Positions 1 through 9,823 of a stretch of DNA of 64,000 nt are shown here, piece after piece. This stretch comes from Entomortierella parvispora. Taxonomy: Eukaryota; Mortierellomycota; Mortierellomycetes; Mortierellales; Mortierellaceae. Location: contig OY752148.1 of assembly GCA_963573315.1 (NCBI GenBank), positions 1,045,263 through 1,109,262 of the forward strand. The letters are read 5' to 3'. Within the stretch, counting starts at the first letter, position 1, and each line of letters starts with the position of its first letter. The notes under the pieces are model-generated. The model worked only from the letters and a program-made list of their open reading frames with translations. It ran no database searches and had not been told where the DNA came from. The position numbers were made by a program, and so were the translations under genes.

Positions 1-473
1 AGCGGCAACGATTCCTGGAGCGCAGCCGACTGGCCGCTGCCAAGTGCGGCGAGAAGAAGCGTCTCCAGACGCTCAAGACCATCACCGATGCGGACGAGAT
101 TACGGCCAAGTACCAGGCGCTGCACGAGTCCCTGAACGAGCTGCAGGAAGAGGTTCGGATGCTTAAGAACCAGATCCTGTGCCACCGCGACTGTGGCTGC
201 GATGTCATCCAAAAAGTTATCAAGACCAGCTTGACGGCCCCTTCGTCGTCGTCGTTGTCACGCAAGATGTCTATGGGAAACCCATTATTCATCCTGGCCC
301 TTATAATCATGATCAATCCAATCACAAACCGCAAGAGCAAAGCTCAGTTCAAAATGAATAACCCTCTGCCATGGAGATGGGACGCAAGACACCTGACAAG
401 AAGGGCATCTGATGTACTTGAATCAAGTGCAGCATATATACTACCTTTTGGTCTATTGCATGCTCTACTTTGA
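1..473 (+). CDS. bZIP transcription factor, C-terminal part (5' truncated by window)
   Basis: The frame beginning at base 3 reads through a basic region (RQRFLERSRLAAAKCGEKK) into a heptad-repeat zipper and then a short Cys/His tail (LCHRDCGCDVIQ). This order is typical of ATF/CREB-type fungal bZIPs such as Atf1/Atf2, nuclear DNA-binding regulators of stress and development that dimerise through the zipper. The basic region has K-C where most family members have N-x(7)-C/R spacing around an invariant Arg, so the family assignment is firm but DNA specificity is not predictable. The in-frame stop is at 471-473. The last ~70 residues after the tail are Ser-rich, then hydrophobic and unlike a bZIP, so the true end may instead lie after an unseen 3' intron. 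The N-terminus is outside the window. Confidence 0.75.
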   Translation, partial: RQRFLERSRLAAAKCGEKKRLQTLKTITDADEITAKYQALHESLNELQEEVRMLKNQILCHRDCGCDVIQKVIKTSLTAPSSSSLSRKMSMGNPLFILALIIMINPITNRKSKAQFKMNNPLPWRWDARHLTRRASDVLESSAAYILPFGLLHALL

Positions 474-757
474 CGTTTTTGCATCCCTTCTCCTATTTTC
501 GCCATCCCCCCATTTTTTAATATGTACCATCCCTTAGACCGTTTTATCATCCTCTACTCAAGAGGCTAACTTTCTCTGTTATGTTGTGTATTTTAGCACC
601 TATTTCTTTATCTTTCGTCCCGACCATCCTCCTTTTTTGATTTCACCGTCTTTTGAGTGACTAATTCCAAGCTTTGGAATGAGGTTCTCGCTTTCTGCTG
701 TCATCACCCTCCCACTGTGTTACTCAGTCCTCAGAGTCAAGGTGCACTGTCCCTCGA

Positions 758-765
758 TATATAAA
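758..765 (+). promoter_or_regulatory. TATA box of the small cysteine-rich protein gene
   Basis: TATATAAA lies in the sequence CTCGATATATAAAGGG, followed by a C/T-rich leader. The same CCTCGATATAT string recurs near 940 without the AAAG. It sits about 240 bp before a consensus CAG|GTAAGC donor at 1007. Confidence 0.55.
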
Positions 766-1107
766 GGGCTCCATCCTCTTCTGTTCTTTCTCTTCTTCCT
801 CAACACTTTCCACTCACAACAAGATACGCAACTCTCTCTTCTTTCCCCTCTTGTGCACAGCTGTCTTCGTCTTTTCTCTATTGCAGCAGAATCCGACTTC
901 CCCCGACAGCCATCACCTGCCGTGGTTGCTCACCTTGTCCCTCGATATATCAAGAACTCTATCTCCTTTCTCATCTCTCAGATCTTCCTCAGCATCCTCT
1001 ATCCAGGTAAGCAGTCACCACAGTGGTCTTCTGTTGTTGCATATGCGTAACTACCTTTTCGTGATGGTGCTGTATCTGAAATTTCTTCTACATGCATAAT
1101 CAGTAGA

Positions 1108-1299
1108 ATGAAACGCCATTTTTATTTTGGCATACTTTTATTTGTTACTCAAGTTGTTGCACAACCACGGTGTTACTGGACAAAATGTGCTATTCTTGGA
1201 GTAGGAGTGAGCTGCGACAAGGGATATTCTGAAGTTAGTTCAGAAAACTGTGATGTTGTTATTGGTCTTGGCCTCAAATACCATTGTTGTAAAGACTAA
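1108..1299 (+). CDS. small secreted cysteine-rich protein (63 aa)
   Basis: A 63-residue protein. Residues 1-19 form a classic signal peptide (basic start, hydrophobic ILLFV core, likely cleavage after VVAQ). The mature ~44 residues hold six cysteines at 22, 27, 36, 48, 60 and 61 (C-x4-C-x8-C-x11-C-x11-CC) plus a Tyr-Trp after the first Cys and a Gly-Tyr after the third. This spacing suggests a disulfide-rich antimicrobial or effector-like fold; I cannot name the family. A 5' UTR intron fits well: donor CAG|GTAAGC at 1007 and acceptor CAG at 1101-1103, five bases before the start codon. A TATA box lies at 758 and an AATAAA-like signal at 1382. The leader, intron and signal peptide together argue for a real gene despite its size. 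Confidence 0.6.
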   Translation: MKRHFYFGILLFVTQVVAQPRCYWTKCAILGVGVSCDKGYSEVSSENCDVVIGLGLKYHCCKD

Positions 1300-2362
1300 G
1301 ACTTGTTTAAAAAATAACTGTTCTGTACACAGACGATCAGTGCAGCATTGTGAATTATGGTTCATGTGGCCAATATGTCAAATAAATTATGATAGATTGA
1401 TAGTCATCATCCTAAAAGTTCTTATTCAACGAAAAAAGAACTTGATTAAAGAGCCGAAATCGGAGGATGCAAAAGAAACGTTACGATGAATGCTAGGGAA
1501 TTTACATGGGGTTGACACTGAAAGTTTACATGGAGCTAAAAAGTTCTTGCTTAACCTGTAACAGGACAAGCCTTGCCACTGCGGTGAAGTGGGTCTAAAG
1601 GCGCTAAGTGAGTCTAAATAAAGATTTCTATCTGTCAACAACAAACTAGTATAGAGGGGGGGTACCCTCACAGCAGTATCGGGATGTTCCGACCCAAATA
1701 CTTACTGCGATGGGTGGGGGAGCTACTCTGAAGCTGGGAGACTGTGGACGACCGGAAGCGAAGGATGCGATGTGTGCTATACTAGATCTGTAGATAGAAT
1801 CGAAGGGGAAATGGCAATAAATTGGGGATCTATTAGCCAAACGGGCACCAAGAGCTATAGGACGAAGTTCTAATAGAACGACTGGGAGAGTTCCAAGGAG
1901 TCGACAAGGTGTTGAAATCGACAAGAGTGGAGTGCTGACAGTGAAGTCGACCCCTGTGAGGTGGCGGTGGCTGGTGTTGGACTTGTATTTGACGTATCTA
2001 GACACCCATGTTCCCTTTACATGTCGGCTGGGCACGAGACAGGGGGTAATCTACTGGTGGTCCACATGCGGACTGCAACGCGAGGTGAGCAATGGATTCT
2101 GGGGTTGTACAGTCAATTGGGGCGAGGGGGCGGAGAAAGGTGTCAAATCAGAGGCGAAGGAGGTTGTTCCTGAATTCCAGTGGATGTATCCATCCAAAAT
2201 GGATGGATTGGCCAGTGCGCCCTCAGGTACCTCGAATGGCAGACTTAAATTTCCAAGATCAATCTCAGATCAGAAATAGAGTCTATGTAAAGTCAAAATA
2301 TCGGGAAGAAACAGCAGGACGAGCGAATTTCGCTCACCTCCAATACTGTATCTCGGTGCGGA

Positions 2363-2397
2363 CTTAGGCTTTTTGTTATGGTAATAAAAAGCCTAAG
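2363..2397. repeat. perfect 12-bp inverted repeat (hairpin)
   Basis: CTTAGGCTTTTT at 2363-2374 is matched exactly by AAAAAGCCTAAG at 2386-2397 with an 11-base loop. It could be the end of a small transposon remnant or a transcript hairpin; nothing else supports either reading. Confidence 0.6.
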
Positions 2398-2655
2398 AGG
2401 AAAATCCTAAGAACTTTGCAGGAGATTCTAAGCGATGATATGGAGCGATTCCCCATCTACATCATCACACCACTGCACATCAACCGAGCTTGCACCACCC
2501 TCGCCGTTGTGCACAGCCGCACAAAAACAAACTGCGCCCTCTGTCAAATAACTCTCTGTTGCCGCCAAACCTTAATTAGTCTAGATATATATGAGAGTGC
2601 GTTTTCCCTCTCTTGATCTTCTTGATTATCAAATATACGATCCTTTACTATTCCT

Positions 2656-2745
2656 TGTCCTTGCCCCTGCCTTGTCCCTTGTCCTTGCCTTGTCCTTGCC
2701 TTGTCCTTGCCTTGTACTTGCCTTGTTCTTGTCCCTGCCTCTTGT
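2656..2745 (+). repeat. CCTTG / TCCTTGCC simple tandem repeat
   Basis: Repeated CTTGTCCTTGC units with small variations run for about 90 bp. Simple-sequence expansion; no coding role seen. Confidence 0.7.
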
Positions 2746-3099
2746 TCTTTGTAACCGCTCTTACATCTCCACAGGCAAATCCTGACCGGCCCGGTCCATC
2801 CCGGCTGCGCAAACTGGAGTTTGGTGAGCCAGCTTTTTCCGCAAAGCGATATATTGAGGGGGTATCTGGCTCAGCGATGCATATAGCCGTTTGAATGTGT
2901 GTAGGTCATTTCAACTTTGCAACGCTATTAATAAAGTATGAAATGGCGAAACATTATTCCGGTGAAGGATCTAGTCTTCTACAGCCGGGAATGCAGGAAG
3001 GATTTTAGCATAGGTTCATATCGACCTGCCGCAGCTCGTGCTAGGCTCTCGAATGCGATCAGTAATGAGGGATAGGACACGGGCCCTTGTGGGAAAGTT

Positions 3100-3105
3100 T
3101 ATAAA
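3100..3105 (+). promoter_or_regulatory. TATA box of NmrA-like gene
   Basis: TATAAA in GTTTATAAACATG, 81-86 bp before the start codon, followed by a C/A-rich leader that ends in ACACCATGAG. Confidence 0.6.
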
Positions 3106-3185
3106 CATGCCATCATTCTGCAAACAACACCATTCAACCATTTCACTTCCACTTCAAAACCCCTCGCTCAATCCTAACATACACC

Positions 3186-4118
3186 ATGAGCAAGCTCCTC
3201 GTTGTCTTTGGCGCCACTGGCCATCAGGGCGGGTCTGTCATCAACTCTGTCGTCAACGACCCCGAACTCTCTAAAATCTACAGAGTCCGTGCCATCACCC
3301 GCGACCCCTCCACCGCCAATGCGCAAGCTCTCCTGCAGAAGGGTGCCGAGGTCGTCAGAGGCGATGCTGACGACCATGAATCACTGAAGCAGGCCCTTCA
3401 CGGTGCTCATACCGTCTTCATCGTTACCATCACTGTTTATGATGCACTTCTCAAGCCCAGAGAACTTGCTCAAGGCAAAGCTATCGCCGACGTTGCTGTT
3501 GCTGCTGGTGCTCAGTATCTGATATTTAGCACACTGCCCTACGCGACGAATATCACCAAGGGTGTCTGTTCGTACGCACCATCATTTGATGTCAAGGCCG
3601 AGATCGAGGAATACATCCGCACATTGCCGATCAAGAGTGCTTTCTTTGCGCCGGGCAGCTTCATGCAGAACTATGTCACCATGACTGGTCCCCACCCGGC
3701 TGGCGATGGCACCTACTCACTTGCGGGCGTTGTATCGCCCACCGCACAGTTCCCGCTCATTGATGTTGCAGAGGACACTGGCAAGTACGTTGGAGCGATC
3801 CTGGCCGAGCCGGACAAGTACAAAGGCAAGGTCTTTTCGGCCGCAACGAGGTTTTACACGTATGATGAGATTGCACAGGCACTGAGCAAGGCTTCTGGAA
3901 AGACTGTCAAGTATCATCAGTTGCCTGCCGAGGTCTTTAAGAGTTTCTTGACTCCAGGGTCCGGTGATACCGTTGTCGGCGTACTGCAATATATTCAGGA
4001 TTTTGGTTACTATGGCCCTCAGGGTGCGGAGTTAGTCAAGTGGTCGGCCCAGAACGCGCGTGGCAAGTTGTCGACATTCGACGAGTTCTTGGCGCGCCAG
4101 AAGTACACTCTGCAGTAA
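3186..4118 (+). CDS. NmrA-like NAD(P)-binding protein (atypical SDR)
   Basis: An intronless 310-residue protein. The N-terminus VVFGATGHQGGSV carries the GxxGxxG dinucleotide-binding loop after a first beta strand, and RVRAITRDPST follows the second strand, as in NmrA/HSCARG-like atypical short-chain dehydrogenases. The Arg after the second strand favours NADP(H) binding. The family contains redox-sensing regulators (Aspergillus NmrA, human HSCARG) and true reductases (isoflavone-reductase-like), so a catalytic or sensory role cannot be chosen here. The length is normal for the family. The start is set by the ACACCATGAG context and by the strand beginning at residue 3. A TATA box lies at 3100. 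The cytosol is the likely location, as no targeting signal is seen. Confidence 0.88.
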   Translation: MSKLLVVFGATGHQGGSVINSVVNDPELSKIYRVRAITRDPSTANAQALLQKGAEVVRGDADDHESLKQALHGAHTVFIVTITVYDALLKPRELAQGKAIADVAVAAGAQYLIFSTLPYATNITKGVCSYAPSFDVKAEIEEYIRTLPIKSAFFAPGSFMQNYVTMTGPHPAGDGTYSLAGVVSPTAQFPLIDVAEDTGKYVGAILAEPDKYKGKVFSAATRFYTYDEIAQALSKASGKTVKYHQLPAEVFKSFLTPGSGDTVVGVLQYIQDFGYYGPQGAELVKWSAQNARGKLSTFDEFLARQKYTLQ

Positions 4119-5463
4119 ACGGGAAACGTCCTGTTATGTATAGTCAACGGCACTGTGTGATTAATAGAAAGGGATTTATATATCGCATCCGTCGTACATT
4201 TGCATGTGTGGCAAGCTGATGAGCAGCCCGTTTCGCGTCCCATCTGAGTTAAGCCAGCCATCGTTTTTTGGACGGATAGGGGAACTTCCCAGGAGCTGGC
4301 CCCAAACTATACCTGTTCTGACCCGATAGAGAGAGAATACTGTTTATTCATGCATCTCCAAGCTTCCCCATGGTAGCCAATCAAGACGTTGTTTTCTCGG
4401 ACTGCTGTCCGTGCGTCGCGTTCGTTTGACCATGGCGACACCGCTTTCTATTTTCTTTTCTGTTTCCTTCATCCCCGCTGTGCAGCATCCGCCTGCACCT
4501 TCATCGTGTATCTCTTTCTCTCTCATATCCTTGTTTCACACACTACTTGCTCTATGAACGATGTGATGTTGTCTAATGTAAGTATAGTCTAAGGTCAGCA
4601 ATGAGCTGGAAGCGAAATTGATAACGAAAAGAAAGATGACTAACAAAAATCGTCGCTTACAATTGATAGGGACTTTGCTCTCAGGGTCACAGGGATCAGG
4701 CACAACGCTGTTGTATGATCAGATACAGTCTCAAGGAGATAGTACTGGAGATAAACAGGAAGAGGAGGCAGTCAGCAAAGGGATCAAAAGATAAGCAGAA
4801 CGAACTGGATGAAAACCAAGGACCACATACCAAAGAGCAGGCAGGTCCTAACGGGATCCAAACAGGAGAACAAAGACTACAAGGCTAAGAGCACGACGGC
4901 TACTATACTACACTAATAACAACACAAGGGGATGGGATGGGATCTAGTCAGTAAAGCAAGGCAAAGATATTCTATCTGGGAAAGGGGACAAGGCTGCCTA
5001 ACTGAGAGTTCAGAAGAGACTCGAGGGGAGGCGGAAAGAAGGTAAGGAGGTTCTCCCAAGCGCCAGTTAAGGCCTCAGGAATGGGCTGCCGAGATCGTAC
5101 AAGTCCACTCAAAAGAGACAAGACATTGTTATACCTCGTAAATAGGCAAGGGCCAACGGCGTTGACAGAAATCAACAGGAGACTTGTCGAGTAGGTCCAA
5201 CGGGTCGAACGGTTGCGGATCGCTGGAGGAAAACGGATACAGGTAGGTCTTGAAAGGGAGAGTGCACACAGTCGATCGACAGAACAAATGGGTCTGTGTA
5301 TCCAGGGTATATCGACTTGGCAATAGGGATTAAGGCGTCTACGGCGGGCCTGTCGGAAGGCAACTGCAAATGGGACAACGGGCAGAGTGTAATGGGGGTG
5401 TAAAGGGTTCTGAAGGGTTCAACAAAGTGTACAGGCAGGAATCGTAAGGGAAAAAGGCAACCA

Positions 5464-5485
5464 GGAGCAAAGTGGACTTTGCTCC
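5464..5485. repeat. 22-bp hairpin, 9-bp perfect arms
   Basis: GGAGCAAAG (5464-5472), loop TGGA, CTTTGCTCC (5477-5485), followed on the plus strand by a run of T. No gene is adjacent to give it a clear role. Confidence 0.6.
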
Positions 5486-5590
5486 CTTTTTTATAGGAAA
5501 CAGAAAACAGGAACAAAAATAAAAAATAACTATTAATATTAATAGACTACGAGTCGAAATTTTAGCCGTGTCCAGGCTCCTGTCCCGACC

Positions 5591-5617
5591 GTGTCCACCT
5601 GTGTCCACCTGTGTCCA
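5591..5617 (+). repeat. GTGTCCACCT short tandem repeat
   Basis: Two exact copies of GTGTCCACCT and a partial third (GTGTCCA). Confidence 0.6.
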
Positions 5618-5786
5618 ACACGTGACTTGTACCTTGAGGATTAGCGAAATGAATTCCATTTTGGGATCACTAGTCTTGTCCAAAAGTGAAGATTAGCGAC
5701 GCGAATTTGCCATTGGTTGTTGTCGTCTCGGCTGCACAATCTCCCTGCAATTTTTTATCTTGGGTCTTGGGCGGGGACGAAACAAC

Positions 5787-5812
5787 TTTTTTTTTTTTTT
5801 TTTTTTTTGTAT

Positions 5813-5849
<37 letters not shown>
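5787..5849 (+). repeat. poly-T and (TG)n microsatellite
   Basis: A run of about 22 T is followed after a short spacer by about 18 TG dinucleotides. Likely length-polymorphic. Confidence 0.85.
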
Positions 5850-5852
<3 letters not shown>

Positions 5853-6022
5853 GGGAGGGGCTTTTTTTTGCATTCTTCCGCTTTGTGTTATCTCAGCCTC
5901 ATCTCATTCTCATTTCACTTTCGCTCGCGTCGCGTTGTCTGAAGGGGTTTGACTATTGATCCATGAACTCATCAAACACTCAAAAGCTTTGGAAATGAGA
6001 TCAGTTTATTGTCCTACAAAAT

Positions 6023-6387
6023 CTACAACTGTTTGTGTTTTTTCCTCAAGTCCTCTCGAATGAAGTTGATCGTTTTATCTTTGTAAGTGACCCCCAGTGT
6101 TGCAATAATCGACTCGACAGGAACTTCATCCTTCTTTGCCATGGCCTCGATGATGTCTACAAGCTGACTTCGCCTCTGCAGAGCCTTTTTGCGCGCTTGA
6201 GTGTAAGGATAAGCTGGATCATTCTTCTTTGCGTCTGCAATTGGGCCATGATACTCGGCCCAGAGAACACGAAGGGTCAGGTTTTTGTTATCGGCAAGCA
6301 TTAGATATCCTTTAGTGGAAGGATCAGAAGAATTAAGAGGCGAGTGAGTCAAGTTTTGAGCAAGTGGTGGTGTTAGTGGTGGTGGTG

Positions 6388-6432
<45 letters not shown>

Positions 6433-9400
6433 GCTGTTGCTGTTGCTGTTGCTGTTGTTGTCTCTTTTGTTGAAGTGGTGGTGGTGTTTCGTACCGAGGT
6501 GGTGGTAACTGGCGTGATTGTTGGTGCAGAGCATACGGTGGTTGAGGTTGGGAAACATCGCCACTGACAACAAAGGGTCGTCTAACTGCAGCCGGAGGCG
6601 GAACTGAATGTTGAAGATGAAGCCAGTGCTGTACTTGCCACTCATCCTGTTGATTCTGTCGTTCTTCCTGTTGGACAAACTTTTCCGTGAATGTTTCCTT
6701 AAGTCCTTTGATTTCTTCCCGTGTCTCCGCCACCAGGCCCTGATTTGAGTGCATCTGAGTTTGCATCTGGGTGGTGCTGTTTATCACCACGGACCCAAGT
6801 GTGTTCAAGGCACTGACAACTTTCTCTGTGGTCAATTGCACACTGCCATTGATGATCTTTACCTGCTCCTGGTGAAGAGCGATGGCGGCTAGGAGATCAG
6901 CCTGGAACTTGCGGAAGAGAGGGCCAGAGAAAATGTGTTTCAGCTCATCCGAGGATAAAAGCCGGTTGTTGAGAGTTTCGCCAGAGGAATCGGTATAAGT
7001 CAACATCATCACCGCATCCTGTAGGATTACTCGCCTCATCCGGACCATGAGCTTTAAGAATGCAATTCGATCGATCAGGGCGCTGCTGGTCAAAGATGCC
7101 GTGGTCTTTGAAAGCTCGTCAAGAGCAATTGGCTTCCAAAAGACATCCTTCAGTGTGGCCTCGGATGGGTTGACACCTCGCATCTCATCTGCACACACCT
7201 CCGCCCAAGGCCTACCATCAGCCTCATCCATGACATCTTCAATCCAGGGGAAAATCAGACGTTGAAGCTCGAGGTCGGGGGTGACAAGGTCGCGTTCGAT
7301 CTTGTAAGGTTCATCTCTCTTGTTGAAGTGCGCCATGTAAAAGGCCCCTACGGTGGGGTTCTTGGGAGCATAGAAGTTCTCCATCTGACCCATGACCCAT
7401 CGACCAAGGTGTCGGATATGATCAAAATCAAGGCCTAGGTGGTACGCCTCTGAGGTTCCAGCATGACGGCCACCATGAGTGATCTTGGTTGATGCAACTC
7501 CACAAGACAACAAAGCCTTGGTGGTGGTGGCGATTTGAGTCCTTGGATCAATTGCTTGTTTACGGTTTTGGACTTTTCCTCCAGAGGTTGACTTTCTGTT
7601 TTTGCTCAACGCCATCCGAGCTGCAGGATTTGCATCAGCCAAAAGCATCACACGACTCCAGTCGTCCGGATCAAGAAAATTAGGAAGAGGTTCCTTGTCA
7701 ACCTACCAGAAATTACGATAAAAGAATTGGAAAAAGCATGAGTACCTGTATCATCAGCCTGGTGAGACGAATGGTGACGAATGGTGACGAATGGTGAACC
7801 GTCGAACACTATAACTTCCTCTTACCTGCCAACGCTCCAACATGTAAAATGCAAAGCCTCCTACTGAACATCGAAGAACGTTCTTGTGGCGGAATACAGT
7901 GCTATACAACTTCACGCCCTTCTTGTTGGTCTTGCCGCGGGAAATACAACAGACAATTCCAGTCGCCAGATCGGACCCCGCTGCAGGATGTCTTGCTTGG
8001 ATACAAAACATATTGCTAAGGGTGATGTTGCGTACATCTTCGTCTCGCATTAACGCATGGTGACGAAAGAGTTGAGCAAGACGTTCACGAAGATATGGGA
8101 AGCGCTTCTCAGACTTGTACTGGCGCTTATTTCCCTCGGTAGATCGGATAGGAAGATATCGCCAGAGATAGCAAAGGATCCTGATGAATTCCCCTTCAGT
8201 GTACGGATCTCTGAGAGCACACGATCCCGTTCTTGATGTCCCAGGTCTGACCGTGTCATAGACAAGTTTCTTTTCGTAGTTATCCATAGCTCCCCCCAAT
8301 AAAATGTCTCTTTTCGGGTGATCTACGCCCGGCGGATACTCTCCGTATCGCTGCAATGTCCATAGATAGATGAGTGCCTTCTTGATGTTGACGACGGTGT
8401 TGTATGTTCTGGGAACATAGATGATCTTGTTGCCATGCTCATCCACGTCCGCATCGGAAAGGACTATGAAAAAACAGGTATATAATGGTTAGAGTCGTGC
8501 TTCACTTTCATGATAGAAAAGTGTGATACCCAATTAACTCACCAGAAGTCTTCTCCTTGATGTTCTTGACAACGGGTACCACTTTAGGGGCTGCTGGTGG
8601 ATTAGGCTGCTGAGTTTCGAATGGGCTAATGGTCTGCGAATCCTTCCACTTCCAAGCCCCATTACGATACTGTCGTTCCCGTTGTAAGGCTCTGATCTTT
8701 GCCTTGCTTTTAGCCGCTGACGCCTTCTTCCCAGTAGCCACCTCTTCGGCGTCGGTGTCATCATCGGAATCATCTGTATCTTCGTCCAAGGAAATATCAA
8801 GTTGTTCCTGATCTTCGGCTCCCGCCTCTGCTTCCTGTTCCTGCTCCTGTACCTGTTCCTGTTCCTGTTCCTGTTCCTGTTCCTGTTCCTGCTCCTGTTC
8901 CTGTTCTTGCTCCTGCTCCTGTTCCTTGTCCTCGGCTTGTGACGACTTGGCCAATGGCTTTCTAGTTGCAACAACTCCACTGTAGCCTTTTCGTGTCGTA
9001 ATGACCTTCTTGATTGCTGTCACGAACACGACCTTCTTGAAGTACTCTAGAATGCTTCGTCCAGATACAATGCAGTCACCATCCCGGTGTTCCATGCAAT
9101 AGTCCTGAGAATAATAATGAGAAGATTAGAGTCGTCATTGGTGATAACGATGCAAGAGATTATTGACAACGTACCCTCCAATCGGCAATGCGGCCACGGT
9201 AGCAATACAGTGTTCTGTCGAGGTCTGGTGCTGCCAAGAAGTCGTCAAGGACTTTCAACGCAGAGCGCTTGAGTGCATCCCTTCTTTCCTCTGGCGTCAT
9301 CTTGTCCCTTCTCTCTCTTTCTTCCTCCGCTTCCTTCGTAAGCCTTGCTCTCTCCTCCTCGGACATTGATTGCTTTGGTGCACTTGGTTTCTTGGCTGTA

Positions 9401-9778
9401 GGCGCTGTAAGAGCTGGCTGTGGTTGACCTCCAACGCGATATCCTTTCGGACCCCTTTTGTGCGCCTGGCGCTTAAACAGTAGAGATGCCAGGCTCTGAT
9501 TTACAGTAGTAGTATCAACAAGGTGTTCGTTCGAGGCTCGTCGTTTTCGAGACGATCCTGGCTCTGGTTGAGAAGATGGTGCCGGAGTAACATGGGGCTT
9601 CTGCTCCTGCTGGATGTTGTCGGTCTATATCATTGATTACAAGATGAGATGTTCCCACAGTTAACATTGGTTTGGTATCTTTCTCTACGCCACCATTGGT
9701 AGCCGCAATACCATAATGTACTGCAATTAAGATACTTACCTGAGTAGAAGACTTCTTTGGTGGGTTGGTTCCTTTCAT
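6023..9778 (-). mobile_element. Crypton DNA transposon (coding portion)
   Basis: The mobile element is recognised from its single gene, a Crypton-type tyrosine recombinase that appears intact. Cryptons insert by recombination through a circular intermediate and leave no terminal inverted repeats, so the outer limits cannot be read from sequence alone and only the coding span is given. Confidence 0.75.
6023..9778 (-). CDS. Crypton tyrosine recombinase with GCR1_C-like C-terminus
   Basis: Five exons (9778-9740, 9624-9175, 9104-8543, 8463-7826, 7702-6023) close to 1122 residues. The N-terminal third is low-complexity, with a KRRAS basic patch and a Glu-Gln repeat tract (~8830-8930). Residues ~350-680 form the recombinase: first catalytic Arg in ALMRDEDVR (~490), a GKTN-KKG hairpin Lys region followed by a RHK motif, then THGGR (H~639, R~642), GRW (~665) and ENFYAP with the candidate nucleophile Tyr (~674). 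This R-K-H-x-x-R-H/W-Y order defines Crypton tyrosine recombinases. A coiled-coil and a poly-Gln tract (~6390-6460) follow. The last ~90 residues contain LWAEYHGPI and a QRRSQLVD helix that resemble the GCR1_C DNA-binding domain seen at the end of fungal Cryptons. An upstream in-frame ATG at 9823 is possible. The third intron has a triplicated GACGAATGGT near 7767. Confidence 0.85.
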
Positions 9779-9823
9779 CGATGAGTCAAAAAGAAAAAAA
9801 GGATTTTTGTGGGCTGTGTTCAA

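Larger units (their letters stand above)
1300..3099. other. gene-poor stretch, possible decayed coding sequence
   Basis: No convincing gene. On the plus strand around 1840-2280 two overlapping frames look weakly protein-like and would need a frame change near 1960 to join, so this may be a decayed coding sequence, but I recognise no domain. The segment also holds a perfect hairpin at 2363-2397 and a CCTTG-type tandem repeat at 2656-2745. Confidence 0.35.
4119..6022. other. intergenic stretch without recognisable gene
   Basis: About 1.9 kb between the NmrA-like gene and the Crypton 3' end. The minus strand from 5683 to 4972 has overlapping open frames rich in hydrophobic and Pro/Ser residues that match nothing I recognise; they could belong to a decayed retroelement LTR. 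The segment holds a hairpin (5464-5485), a short GTGTCCACCT tandem (5591-5617) and a poly-T/(TG)n microsatellite (5787-5849). Confidence 0.4.

Noticed and set aside
1646..2035. Minus-strand open frame of 129 codons
   Set aside because: No domain, no start context, and the opposite strand over 1840-2280 looks at least as protein-like.
4972..5683. Overlapping minus-strand frames suggesting a retroelement LTR
   Set aside because: No TG...CA ends, primer-binding site, target duplication or second copy could be found in the window.
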